From Bacteroidales bacterium (GTDB lineage: Bacteria > Bacteroidota > Bacteroidia > Bacteroidales > F082): DNA of 64,000 nt. Location: contig JABFQW010000036.1 of the NCBI GenBank assembly GCA_013141455.1, positions 27,811-91,810 on the forward strand, in the 5' to 3' direction. Position 1 is the stretch's first letter, and each line of letters opens with the position of its first letter. A program made the translations under genes and the position numbers. Under the pieces are notes generated by a model. That model did no database searches and had not been told where the DNA came from. It saw nothing but the letters and a program-made list of their open reading frames with translations. Shown in pieces: positions 8,621 to 17,712 of the stretch.

Positions 8621-9219
8621 ACGAGCGCCTTTCGGAGAAAGGTCAGCGTGATTTTCACCTTGTTCAGCGGGCACTGAATGAATCTGATCAGAAAGCATAT
8701 GCCGAATTACTTTACTATTATCGTGATTCGCTTTATTTTTTGATGATGAAGATGACCAATAACGCAACTGATGCTGAGGACCTTACTATTGAGGCATTTG
8801 GTAAAGCTTTTAAAAAACTTGATCAATATACATCTGATTATGCTTTTAGTACCTGGTTGTTCAGGATTGCCGCCAACAATTGCATCGATTTTATCAGGCG
8901 AAAACGAAAAGATGCATTAAACCAAAGCTCGGATATCGACATTGATTTCTCTTCAAATTTTGCCCGTAAAACAGCTTCAACCGGCTTAGATCCTGAAGAG
9001 AATATTATAAATGATCAAAAGATAAGATTAATGCGCAGTGTTGTTGAAAAACTAAAACCTCACTACCGGCAGCTTGTCGAATTGCGCTATTTTGAGGAAA
9101 TGAGTTATGATGAAATTTCGGTTCAGCTTCATTTACCATTAGGTACCGTGAAAGCACAACTATTTCGTGCACGTGAATTACTTTACCAAATCCTGAAAAA
9201 CAGTAAAGAGAAACTATAA
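8611..9219 (+). CDS. ECF-type RNA polymerase sigma factor
   Basis: 202 aa. Region 2 (about residues 25-95) includes YRDSLYFLMMKMT, the DAEDLTIEAFGKAFKKL recognition segment and FSTWLFRIAANNCIDFIR. Region 4 (about 140-195) shows the helix-turn-helix YFEEMSYDEISVQLHLPLGT. No adjacent anti-sigma gene is visible, unlike many ECF systems. It overlaps the preceding glycosyltransferase by 10 bases and so is probably in one transcript with it. The regulon is unknown; control of the neighbouring surface-glycan genes is only a possibility. Confidence 0.9.
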   Translation: MEVNERLSEKGQRDFHLVQRALNESDQKAYAELLYYYRDSLYFLMMKMTNNATDAEDLTIEAFGKAFKKLDQYTSDYAFSTWLFRIAANNCIDFIRRKRKDALNQSSDIDIDFSSNFARKTASTGLDPEENIINDQKIRLMRSVVEKLKPHYRQLVELRYFEEMSYDEISVQLHLPLGTVKAQLFRARELLYQILKNSKEKL

Positions 9220-9297
9220 ACACCGAAAAACCAGACCCCTGAATAATTAAACTTACTATGTTAATGCAGACCAATTTTACTGTTAATTAATTATCAG

Positions 9298-9305
9298 TAA
9301 ATTTG
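9298..9305 (+). promoter_or_regulatory. Bacteroidota-type -7 box upstream of aminotransferase
   Basis: TAAATTTG, 23 bases before the ATG at 9329, in the 109-bp gap after the sigma-factor gene. The same box and context (TAAATTTGCCAAA) occur at 7454, so this probably starts a new transcript. Confidence 0.45.
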
Positions 9306-9328
9306 CCAAAAAATCAAACATATATTCT

Positions 9329-10459
9329 ATGAAACAAGTTCCAATGGTTGACCTGATTGGTCAATATAACAAAATTAAGCCGGAGGTGGATGCAGCAATT
9401 GCTGAAGTATTAGGCAATGCTTCGTTTATTAATGGTCCGGCAGTAAAGAAATTTCAGGCTGATCTTGAAAAATATCTTGGTGTGAAGCATGTGATCCCTT
9501 GCGCCAATGGCACTGATGCCTTACAGGTGGCGATGATGGCGTTGAACCTGCAACCTGGTGATGAGGTGATTACTACTTCGTTCACTTTTATTGCAACAGC
9601 TGAAGTAATTGCATTACTGCATCTTACACCTGTATTAGTTGATGTATTGCCCGACACGTATAATATTGACCCTGCGGCTATCGAGCGTGCGATCACACCA
9701 AAAACAAAGGCCATCGTTCCGGTACATCTTTTTGGACAATGTTCGGATATGGACGCCGTTATGGCTATTGCAGATAAATATAATTTGTTGGTTATTGAGG
9801 ACAATGCCCAGGCTATTGGCGCCGATTATCACTCAAAAGATGGCTCGGTAAAGAAAGCAGGAACAATCGGACAAATTGGGTGTACTTCATTTTTCCCTTC
9901 CAAAAACTTAGGTTGTTATGGTGATGGCGGTGCCATTTTTACCAATGATGATGCCCTTGCCGCACAAATGCGCGTGGTTGTAAATCATGGGATGACGGTG
10001 CGTTATTATCACGATTATGTTGGGGTAAACTCACGATTGGATAGTATTCAGGCTGCGATTCTGGATATTAAACTGAAACATCTTGACGAATACGCCGACG
10101 CCCGCCGGTTTGCTGCAAATTTTTATAACGAGGCTTTCGCATCATGCAGCAAACTCACAACCCCCAGAACCGCTTCATTTACAAATCATGTTTTTCACCA
10201 ATATACGTTGGTAACTGATGGAATTGACCGTCAGAAACTGATGGACCATTTGCAATCGAAAGGGATTTCGAGCGCCATTTATTATCCGGTTCCATTGCAT
10301 GAACAAAAGGCGTATCTCGATCCCCGCTACAAAAGCGGCGATTTCCCTGTAACTGAAGCGCTGTGTAAAACCGTTTTCTCACTGCCTATTCACACTGAAT
10401 TCGACATTGAAACACTGCAGTACGTAGTTGATTCTGTTTTGGAGTTTGTCGGAGCGTAG
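9329..10459 (+). CDS. DegT/DnrJ/EryC1-family PLP sugar aminotransferase
   Basis: 376 aa. PLP-dependent transaminase acting on nucleotide-linked keto-sugars. The PLP lysine lies in [17 protein letters not shown] (near residue 190); the phosphate-binding [15 protein letters not shown] and [11 protein letters not shown] segments are clear. Together with the hexapeptide acetyltransferase immediately downstream it resembles the WbpE/WbpD (WlbC/WlbB) pair that makes UDP-GlcNAc3NAcA for O-antigen. The matching 3-dehydrogenase is not in this window. The family is certain, the exact substrate is inferred. Confidence 0.88.
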   Translation: MKQVPMVDLIGQYNKIKPEVDAAIAEVLGNASFINGPAVKKFQADLEKYLGVKHVIPCANGTDALQVAMMALNLQPGDEVITTSFTFIATAEVIALLHLTPVLVDVLPDTYNIDPAAIERAITPKTKAIVPVHLFGQCSDMDAVMAIADKYNLLVIEDNAQAIGADYHSKDGSVKKAGTIGQIGCTSFFPSKNLGCYGDGGAIFTNDDALAAQMRVVVNHGMTVRYYHDYVGVNSRLDSIQAAILDIKLKHLDEYADARRFAANFYNEAFASCSKLTTPRTASFTNHVFHQYTLVTDGIDRQKLMDHLQSKGISSAIYYPVPLHEQKAYLDPRYKSGDFPVTEALCKTVFSLPIHTEFDIETLQYVVDSVLEFVGA

Positions 10460-10481
10460 CTCACTTTTTAAACCTCATTTT

Positions 10482-11066
10482 ATGAATAACAAACCACTTT
10501 ATTTTGCCCACGAATCAGCCATTATTGACGAAGGATGTGAGATCGGAGAAGGAACAAAAATCTGGCATTTTTCACATATCATGTCGGATTGCATTATTGG
10601 TGAACGTTGTAACATCGGTCAGAATGTTGTTGTTTCACCCGGAGTAATACTTGGGAGAAATGTCAAAATTCAGAACAATGTTTCCATCTATACCGGCGTT
10701 ATCTGCGAAGATGATGTATTTTTAGGCCCCTCAATGGTTTTTACGAATGTCATCAATCCGAGAAGCGCCGTTAACCGTAAGAGTGAGTATGCGCGGACTT
10801 TAGTTAAAAAAGGAGCATCCATCGGGGCAAATGCAACCATTGTGTGCGGTCATGATATTGGTGAATTCGCGTTTATCGGTGCCGGCGCTGTGGTAACAAA
10901 GGAAGTCCCGGCCTATGCTTTGGTGGTTGGAAATCCGGCCCGGCAGATCGGTTGGATGAGCGAGTTTGGTCAGCGCCTGCATTTTGATAAAGATGGTGTT
11001 GCTATTTGCGAAGAAAGCAAAGAAAAGTACCAACTCGAAGGCAATCTTGTCAGAAAAATCCAATAG
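10482..11066 (+). CDS. Left-handed beta-helix N-acetyltransferase (WlbB/WbpD-like)
   Basis: 194 aa. Hexapeptide repeats run from about residue 15 to 160 ([45 protein letters not shown]) with the active-site region [19 protein letters not shown]. Matches enzymes that acetylate the 3-amino group of UDP-2-acetamido-3-amino-glucuronate. The start was chosen at ATG 10482, 22 bases after the aminotransferase stop, because the family begins just before the first hexapeptide turn; an upstream in-frame start at 10428 would add an unrelated 18 residues inside the preceding gene. Probably co-transcribed with it. Confidence 0.87.
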   Translation: MNNKPLYFAHESAIIDEGCEIGEGTKIWHFSHIMSDCIIGERCNIGQNVVVSPGVILGRNVKIQNNVSIYTGVICEDDVFLGPSMVFTNVINPRSAVNRKSEYARTLVKKGASIGANATIVCGHDIGEFAFIGAGAVVTKEVPAYALVVGNPARQIGWMSEFGQRLHFDKDGVAICEESKEKYQLEGNLVRKIQ

Positions 11067-11085
11067 CATCAAATAAACATTTGTA

Positions 11086-11093
11086 TATCTTTG
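11086..11093 (+). promoter_or_regulatory. Bacteroidota-type -7 box upstream of galE
   Basis: TATCTTTG fits TAnnTTTG and lies 16 bases before the galE ATG at 11110. Motif and position only. Confidence 0.4.
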
Positions 11094-11109
11094 ATTTAAA
11101 TAAACGACT

Positions 11110-12129
11110 ATGAAAATATTGGTGACAGGTGGTACGGGATTTATCGGATCACATACGGTAGTGGAATTGCAACAACAAGGGTATGAAGTGGTTATCGTTG
11201 ATAATCTTTCAAACTCACAGGCCGATGTTGTTGATGCAATTACTTCAATAACAGGAATTAAACCACATTTCGAACAGTTCGACCTGATTGATCGTGAAAA
11301 GACTTCTGCATTTTTTAAAAAGCATAACGACCTGTCAGGGGTGATTCATTTTGCAGCTTTCAAGGCCGTTGGTGAGTCGGTTGAGAAACCATTGCTCTAT
11401 TATCGTAATAACTTAGTTTCGCTCATGAATATTCTCGAAAGCATGATCGAAAATAATATCCCGAATCTTGTATTTTCATCCTCCTGCACCGTATATGGCC
11501 AGCCTGATGTATTGCCGGTATCAGAAAAGGCGCCAATCAAAAAAGCCGAATCACCTTACGGAAACACAAAACAGATATCGGAGGAGGTGATTTTCGACAC
11601 GGTTAAATCGTCGAAACTGAATGCCATCGCACTGCGGTATTTTAATCCTATCGGCGCGCATGAATCGGCTAAAATAGGGGAGTTGCCTATTGGTGTGCCT
11701 AACAATCTTGTTCCGTTTATCACCCAGACTGCCATTGGATTACGTAATCAACTGAGTGTATTTGGTGAGGATTATAACACCCACGATGGTACAGCGGTTC
11801 GCGATTATATTCATGTGGTTGATCTGGCCAAAGCACATGTTGTTGCTGTGAGAAGAATGATTGAGTCGAAGATGAAACAGTCATTTGAAATTTTTAATCT
11901 TGGCACAGGAACCGGACTATCAGTTTTGGATGTGATAAAGTCATTTGAGAGAGTCTCGGGAGAGAAATTGAATTACAAGATCGTAGGACGACGTGCCGGT
12001 GATGTGGAGCAGGTGTGGGCCGATCCGACCTATTCGAATGAAGAGCTGGGATGGAAAGCGATGAAAACTGTTGATGAGATGACAGCCTCTGCCTGGAAGT
12101 GGGAAAAAGTGTATCGTGGAAAAAGATAG
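11110..12129 (+). CDS. galE: UDP-glucose 4-epimerase
   Basis: 339 aa, usual length. Interconverts UDP-glucose and UDP-galactose using bound NAD. The Rossmann motif GGTGFIGSHTV begins at residue 7, the serine segment SSSCTVYGQP is near residue 122, and the catalytic YGNTK (YxxxK) near 149. IALRYFNPIGAHESAKIGE is a typical GalE stretch. It supplies galactose units for the surface glycans encoded around it. Substrate range (UDP-GlcNAc as well) cannot be judged from sequence. Confidence 0.92.
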   Translation: MKILVTGGTGFIGSHTVVELQQQGYEVVIVDNLSNSQADVVDAITSITGIKPHFEQFDLIDREKTSAFFKKHNDLSGVIHFAAFKAVGESVEKPLLYYRNNLVSLMNILESMIENNIPNLVFSSSCTVYGQPDVLPVSEKAPIKKAESPYGNTKQISEEVIFDTVKSSKLNAIALRYFNPIGAHESAKIGELPIGVPNNLVPFITQTAIGLRNQLSVFGEDYNTHDGTAVRDYIHVVDLAKAHVVAVRRMIESKMKQSFEIFNLGTGTGLSVLDVIKSFERVSGEKLNYKIVGRRAGDVEQVWADPTYSNEELGWKAMKTVDEMTASAWKWEKVYRGKR

Positions 12130-12245
12130 GCAACAGATTGAACCAGATTTATTGATTCAGATAAATTAAGTTAATACCACAGATTCACAGATCAAAAAAA
12201 ATTGAAAATAACTGATTAGGTTAAAAGCATAGATTCAAAATAATT

Positions 12246-12633
12246 ATGGTGTATTCTGATGAAATATATCCACTTCAAATCGAAACCTATGCAATAATTG
12301 GGATTTGTATGGAAGTTCATCGTGTATTGGGCAGAGGATTTTTTGGAAGTAGTTTATAAAGATGCATTAGAAATAGAGTTTCAACAAAACAGTATTCCTT
12401 ATGAAAGGGAGAAAAAATATGATCTGGCCTATAAAGGACATAAATTGAATCGTACATATTTTGCTGATTTTGTAATCTTTGACAAAATATTGTTGGAGGT
12501 AAAGGCTTAAAATGGAATTGTTGCAGAACATTATAAGTGGGTAACTAATTATCTTGCTATTTCAAAGTTACCATTAGGATTACTTGTTAACTTTGGGGAG
12601 AAATCATTAGTATCAAAAAGAATTATACTATAA
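12246..12633 (+). pseudogene. GxxExxY-family gene, decayed by a frameshift and a nonsense codon
   Basis: Three pieces of one GxxExxY protein can be read. The ATG at 12246 starts a first piece that ends IIGICMEVHRVLGRGF. An extra T in the run at about 12340-12345 then shifts the frame, and FLEVVYKDALEIEFQQN continues one frame over. EVKA is followed by an in-frame TAA at 12508-12510 where CAA would be expected, after which NGIVAEHYKWVTNYLAIS and LLVNFGEKSL continue to the TAA at 12631. The two lesions together argue for real decay, although the homopolymer indel alone could be an assembly error. Such genes are common between nucleotide-sugar genes of Bacteroidota polysaccharide loci; their function is not established. 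Confidence 0.85.
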
Positions 12634-12683
12634 TCTGTGAATCTGTGGCTCTAATTTTTTAATCATCATAATTAAATCTGAAA

Positions 12684-13736
12684 ATGAAAAAGATCCTCAT
12701 CACCGGCGGAGCCGGTTTCATCGGTTCGCATGTCGTGCGACTTTTTGTTAACAAATACCCAAGGTACCAGATTTATAACCTCGATGCACTTACCTATGCC
12801 GGTAATTTATTCAATCTCAAAGATGTAGAGAGTTATCCAAACTATCATTTCATCAAAGCTGATATTACGGATGGTGAGAGAATGATGCAGTTATTCGAAA
12901 AATATGAATTCGATAGTGTAATACACCTTGCCGCCGAATCGCATGTTGATCGTTCCATAGCCAACCCGATGGAGTTTATCATGACCAATATCGTGGGCAC
13001 TGTGAACCTGTTGAATGCAGCGAATCATTCCTGGAAAAATGACTTTGAAGGCAAACGGTTTTATCATATCTCAACCGATGAGGTATATGGATCATTGGGT
13101 GCGAAAGGTTTTTTTACCGAATCGACGGCTTATGAACCACATAGTCCGTATTCGGCATCCAAGGCAAGCAGCGACCATTTGGTGAGGGCTTATCATGATA
13201 CATATAAGTTGCCAATGGTTATTTCGAATTGTTCGAACAACTATGGTCCAAACCAGTTCCCAGAGAAACTCATCCCTTTGTTTATCAATAATATACGTAA
13301 TAATAAGCCCTTACCCGTTTATGGTAAAGGTGAAAATATCCGTGATTGGTTATATGTGGTTGACCATGCCCGTGCTATCGATGATATTTTTCATAAAGGC
13401 AGTGATGGACAAACATATAATATCGGGGGTCACAACGAGTGGACCAATATCGACCTGATCAAACTGATGTGTAAGGTGATGGATGAAAAGCTGTTCAGGG
13501 AAGAAGGGACATCAGAGAAATTGATAACTTATGTGAAAGACCGTGCCGGTCACGATCTGCGCTATGCTATCGATTCAACGAAATTGCAACGTGAATTGGG
13601 CTGGGTTCCATCGCTTCAATTTGAAGAAGGTATCCGGTTGACCGTTGACTGGTATCTGGGTAACCAGGAATGGCTCGATGAAGTTACATCGGGTAACTAC
13701 CTGAAATACTATGAGAAACAGTATGAGGAGAGATAG
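12684..13736 (+). CDS. rfbB: dTDP-glucose 4,6-dehydratase
   Basis: 350 aa, usual length. Second step of dTDP-rhamnose-type sugar synthesis: dTDP-glucose to dTDP-4-keto-6-deoxyglucose with bound NAD. Rossmann motif GGAGFIGSHVV at residue 7; the catalytic STDEVYGSLG contains the Thr-Asp-Glu triad of this family; the YSASKASSDH box supplies Tyr and Lys near residue 160; NCSNNYGPNQFPEKLIP is diagnostic. RfbA, RfbC and RfbD are not adjacent, so the pathway must be completed elsewhere. Confidence 0.93.
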   Translation: MKKILITGGAGFIGSHVVRLFVNKYPRYQIYNLDALTYAGNLFNLKDVESYPNYHFIKADITDGERMMQLFEKYEFDSVIHLAAESHVDRSIANPMEFIMTNIVGTVNLLNAANHSWKNDFEGKRFYHISTDEVYGSLGAKGFFTESTAYEPHSPYSASKASSDHLVRAYHDTYKLPMVISNCSNNYGPNQFPEKLIPLFINNIRNNKPLPVYGKGENIRDWLYVVDHARAIDDIFHKGSDGQTYNIGGHNEWTNIDLIKLMCKVMDEKLFREEGTSEKLITYVKDRAGHDLRYAIDSTKLQRELGWVPSLQFEEGIRLTVDWYLGNQEWLDEVTSGNYLKYYEKQYEER

Positions 13737-13882
13737 GCAATTTAAGAATTGTCTTGTCATTGTTTTTAAATAGAGTGATACAAATGAACTCACTCGGTAG
13801 AAATGACTAAGTACAGAAATTCTTTTAGTAATTACTGACAGATTTATTTTTCGTAACTGCTTAGATTTTATATGAATTTTAA

Positions 13883-15646
13883 ATGAAATTTCGCATCAAT
13901 TGGTCGTTTGTTAACGAGAGAAACGTATTCATTCTTTTCACTGTTGCAAATCTGATCCCGGTATTTTTGACCTATTATGTAGGATCGTTGGATGGCCCTA
14001 AGCATCTGCAGGTTTCAAATATGATGATTCAACTGTGGAAAGGGAATGAAACTTACCGGCAGTTTTATGTTTTCGATCCGCTTTTCAACGGGAATGTATT
14101 GGGGAACTATATAATTGCTTTATTCAATCTGGTGCTTCCGGCATGGCTTGCTGAAAAATTGTTTATAACAACTTATCTTATCTCGCTTGTTACCGGATTC
14201 AGATATTTGGTTGTCTCAATAAAAGGGAAGTCGGATTATCTTACCCTATTGATTTTCCCTTTTACCTATACATCATTGTTCATGTTGGGTTACTACAATT
14301 TTAGCTTGGCGATTGGCCTCATGTTTTATACACTTGGATATTGGATACGGCAGCATAAGTCCATGAATATTCTAAAATCAATCGTGCTGACATTGCTGAT
14401 CCTGTTTACTTATTTTGCACATCTTTTCATTTTTGGATTTTTATTGGCGATAACCGGATTTTATACTGTATTTGAATTTTTTAATGAATTAGCTTTAAAG
14501 GAGCCGAATACATTCAAAAAATTCCTGAACAGGACGGGGATTCTGATTGCCAGCGCCATGCCGTCATTAATACTCTCAGTTTTTTATATTAGAGAGATAC
14601 TTAAATACCCTGCCGGCGATGGGGCGACAGGTCAGTTCGGTTTTTTGAAGAAGATTAACGATCTTAATATATTGATTGGTTACCATCGCAATATGGAATT
14701 GGTGTATGTGAGGGTGATATACTTTCTTGTTATATCGTTGGTGGTCTGGATACTTATCAGCAGGATTATTGGTTATATAACACGATACAGATCAGTGAAA
14801 TATCGTTTGATTGATTTCCTGCTGAAAAGTGATTTTTGGTTTTTGGTAACCATCCTTATCTTCGGATTTTACCTTTTTCTTCCGAATCAAATGAATTCTG
14901 CCGGAAATGTATCCATGAGAGTGGCCATACTACTGATTTATATGTTAATACTCTGGATAAGTCTTCAGGATTTTCCAAAAAAACTCGTTTTTATACCGGT
15001 TTTAATCATTCTTTATGCCGGAATTTCGTTAAAGAGCATCCATGTAAAATTTCTTAAACCCCTTGATGAGATTGCTCTTGAACTTCAATCTGTTGAAAAA
15101 CTGATTCCTGAAAACTCAGTGATTCTGACAGCTAATTTCAGCGAGAACTGGATATTAAATCATTTCCGGAGTTATATTGGTACGAAAAGGCCGGTGATTG
15201 ACCTGAGAAACCAATCCTGCTCGAAACTTTTTGTTGTGAACTGGAACCATAAGGAAATGCCATTTACTTTTGTGGGAGCAAAAGATGCCCAACATTTTAC
15301 TGGATTTCATAACAATCCACGAAATCAGTTCGTTACGATAGTTGACTATATTGTGATTATCGATTTCTTGCAATTTGAAAAGTTTGATCAAAATGATCCA
15401 TTACCACAAACACTGAAAAGAGATTACGAATTGGTATATAAAGCTGAGAATAAATTTGTGGCTGTATTTAAATTCGCTGCACAGGAAAAGGTGGAAGCAT
15501 ACCGTAAATATATTTTGGGGAATTCCAAATCAATGGAAATGATCAAAAAGAAGGCCCAACATTTTGAAGTTCCTTTAGAAACTGCTTTAGAAAGAGACGC
15601 TTTGTGGCTTTATGATCAGGCATTTCCTATACCAGAAGAAAATTAG
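13883..15646 (+). CDS. Polytopic membrane protein, GT-C glycosyltransferase-like
   Basis: 587 aa. I do not recognise a named family. About ten hydrophobic segments are spread over residues 15-400, followed by a soluble C-terminal domain (about 410-587). The first extracytoplasmic loop carries DGPKHLQVSN soon after helix one, the position where GT-C lipid-dependent transferases keep an acidic catalytic residue. Function as a polyprenyl-phosphate-sugar transferase is inference from topology and from the surrounding sugar genes. The preceding 146 bases are AT-rich without a clear promoter box. Confidence 0.55.
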   Translation: MKFRINWSFVNERNVFILFTVANLIPVFLTYYVGSLDGPKHLQVSNMMIQLWKGNETYRQFYVFDPLFNGNVLGNYIIALFNLVLPAWLAEKLFITTYLISLVTGFRYLVVSIKGKSDYLTLLIFPFTYTSLFMLGYYNFSLAIGLMFYTLGYWIRQHKSMNILKSIVLTLLILFTYFAHLFIFGFLLAITGFYTVFEFFNELALKEPNTFKKFLNRTGILIASAMPSLILSVFYIREILKYPAGDGATGQFGFLKKINDLNILIGYHRNMELVYVRVIYFLVISLVVWILISRIIGYITRYRSVKYRLIDFLLKSDFWFLVTILIFGFYLFLPNQMNSAGNVSMRVAILLIYMLILWISLQDFPKKLVFIPVLIILYAGISLKSIHVKFLKPLDEIALELQSVEKLIPENSVILTANFSENWILNHFRSYIGTKRPVIDLRNQSCSKLFVVNWNHKEMPFTFVGAKDAQHFTGFHNNPRNQFVTIVDYIVIIDFLQFEKFDQNDPLPQTLKRDYELVYKAENKFVAVFKFAAQEKVEAYRKYILGNSKSMEMIKKKAQHFEVPLETALERDALWLYDQAFPIPEEN

Positions 15647-15805
15647 ATCTTTAAGGAATGTTGAAAATAATATTAGAGATAGACAGTTATATTGCAGCAT
15701 GTTATGATTTGTTGTTGAGTATTTGTTCCAAGGTTTAAGAAGGAAAGCGCACAGCGTTTTCGCGTATATTTAACATTAGTTTTCGTTAATTATCGATCAA
15801 TAGAA

Positions 15806-17674
15806 ATGTGGGATACACAAAATTTAACCATTAAAAAAACATCCATGATTGTTGTTTGGATGCTGATAATTTTGTTGGGCATTCTTAAATTTTCCTATCT
15901 TCAAACCAATATCCTGAGTTATGATTATTTTGGATTATATCTTTATCTTCCGGCAACATTTATATACCACGATCCGGCAATAAGTGATATAAGCTGGTTG
16001 GAACAGATCAACGCGACCTATCACAATACCCCCATGTTTTACCAGTTGCAAACTCTGGGTGATTTGCACCTGATACGATTCTTTTGCGGGATGGCTATAT
16101 TACTGTCTCCTTTCTTTTTTCTGGGGCATTTCATCGCTTTGTTGACGGCGTATCCGGCGGATGGTTTTTCTTTTCCCTATCAGCTTTCAATGGCGATAGC
16201 GGCGTTTTTTTATGTTGCTTTGGGCTTATGGTTTGCCCGGAAGATACTGCTGAAATATTTCGATGACAAAACTACTGTTATAACGCTGATATCCGTCTAT
16301 TTGGGAACCAACCTGTTATTCTGGACAACTTTTGATGCAGGGGCACCACACACTATTTTGTTTACTTTATATACCATATTGATTTGGTTTACAATCAAAT
16401 GGCACGAAAGGCCTCGTAAAAGTTCTGCTATCATAATCGGGATCATATTAGGACTGATCATTGTTTCAAGGCCAAGTGAAATTATTGCTATACTTATACC
16501 AATGTGCTGGAATATAAGCGGAAAAGAGTCGTTTCTGAATAAAATCAGAATGGTTTGGAAGTATAGGTTTCACGTGATTCTTTTGGGGACAGCAGCTTTT
16601 TTGATGGGACTTCCCCAGATGGCTTATTTTTATCATTACACAGGTAAAATATTTCTCTCAACCTATACCGATCCACAGTCGATACTCGACCTGTGGAATC
16701 CACGATTTGCCTGGGTTCTATTCAGTTACCGTAAAGGATGGTTTGTGTATGCACCATTGATGGTTTTCTCTGTCATCGGCTTATGGTGGATGGTTAAACG
16801 GAAAATCACACTGGCTTTGCCTGTCATTCTTTTCTTCTTGATAAACCTATATATTATTGCTTCCTTTACAAGTCTGATAAGCTTTGGCTACAGGGCGTTT
16901 ATCCAATCATACGCATTAATGATGATTCCATTGGGATTTGGTGTCAGCTATCTGAGAAATAGAGGAATTTATATTCGAACCATATCATTGGTGATACTTA
17001 TCTTTTTTATGTTTTTTTCTTTAATTCAGGTTTGGCAAATCAAAGACGAAGTTATACATGCGACCAGGATGACCCGGGAATACTATTGGAAGATCTTTGG
17101 TAAAACCAAAGCAAGTATGGACGACAAAAAATTGCTTATGATCAATCCATTTCTTGATGATGAAACTGGAAATAAATTAGTTGATTCACTTAAATATTCA
17201 AAATCTATTTTGGCTTTTATTGATATGAACCAGCCTTTGAAGGGACTTGAAAAGTTTCAGAAACTGAAGGGCGATACCGATACAATTGATAAATGTTTCG
17301 AAACCGGGATTGATATGCAGTTCTCGCCAAGTGTTAAAATACCCTATGAACAGATTACAAACAAGGACCATTTCTGGGCCAGGGTATCATTTGCATATAA
17401 ATCCGATTCAATTGTTAACCCTTCTGAATTGGTTTTGGTAGTGACTTTTACATATCGTGGAAAAGTGAAAGCCAATTATGGGATTCCCTATAAATACCGG
17501 TATTTCGAAATCCCCTTCGACATGGCAAAAGTAGGCTCTTGGCAAAATTTTACAATCGATTATTTATCACCGGAAGTTACCACATATCAGGATAGGTTTG
17601 AGACATATGTTTTGAATAAGGGGAAAGCAAAAGTACAAATCGACGATTTTAAAGTGATTAAATTTGAACCATAA
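15806..17674 (+). CDS. GT-C-like polytopic membrane protein, paralogue A
   Basis: 622 aa. A dozen hydrophobic segments lie between residues 12 and 415, followed by a soluble domain of about 200 residues. The loop after helix one reads YDYFGLYLYLPATFIYHD, then TYHNTPMFYQ. The same pattern occurs in the convergent gene at 17713 (DIFGYYLYLPFTFIYND, KYHNTPTFYQ), and the two share MTREYYWKIF / MTKKAYAAVF in equivalent positions, so they are paralogues. Topology resembles ArnT/PMT-type glycosyltransferases. Acceptor and donor are unknown. The C-terminal part may be a carbohydrate-binding-like beta domain (DRFETYVLNKGKAKVQIDDF). Confidence 0.6.
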   Translation: MWDTQNLTIKKTSMIVVWMLIILLGILKFSYLQTNILSYDYFGLYLYLPATFIYHDPAISDISWLEQINATYHNTPMFYQLQTLGDLHLIRFFCGMAILLSPFFFLGHFIALLTAYPADGFSFPYQLSMAIAAFFYVALGLWFARKILLKYFDDKTTVITLISVYLGTNLLFWTTFDAGAPHTILFTLYTILIWFTIKWHERPRKSSAIIIGIILGLIIVSRPSEIIAILIPMCWNISGKESFLNKIRMVWKYRFHVILLGTAAFLMGLPQMAYFYHYTGKIFLSTYTDPQSILDLWNPRFAWVLFSYRKGWFVYAPLMVFSVIGLWWMVKRKITLALPVILFFLINLYIIASFTSLISFGYRAFIQSYALMMIPLGFGVSYLRNRGIYIRTISLVILIFFMFFSLIQVWQIKDEVIHATRMTREYYWKIFGKTKASMDDKKLLMINPFLDDETGNKLVDSLKYSKSILAFIDMNQPLKGLEKFQKLKGDTDTIDKCFETGIDMQFSPSVKIPYEQITNKDHFWARVSFAYKSDSIVNPSELVLVVTFTYRGKVKANYGIPYKYRYFEIPFDMAKVGSWQNFTIDYLSPEVTTYQDRFETYVLNKGKAKVQIDDFKVIKFEP

Positions 17675-17712
17675 TATTTTTTTACGATCTTTTATATCTG
17701 ATTTTTTTCTAA

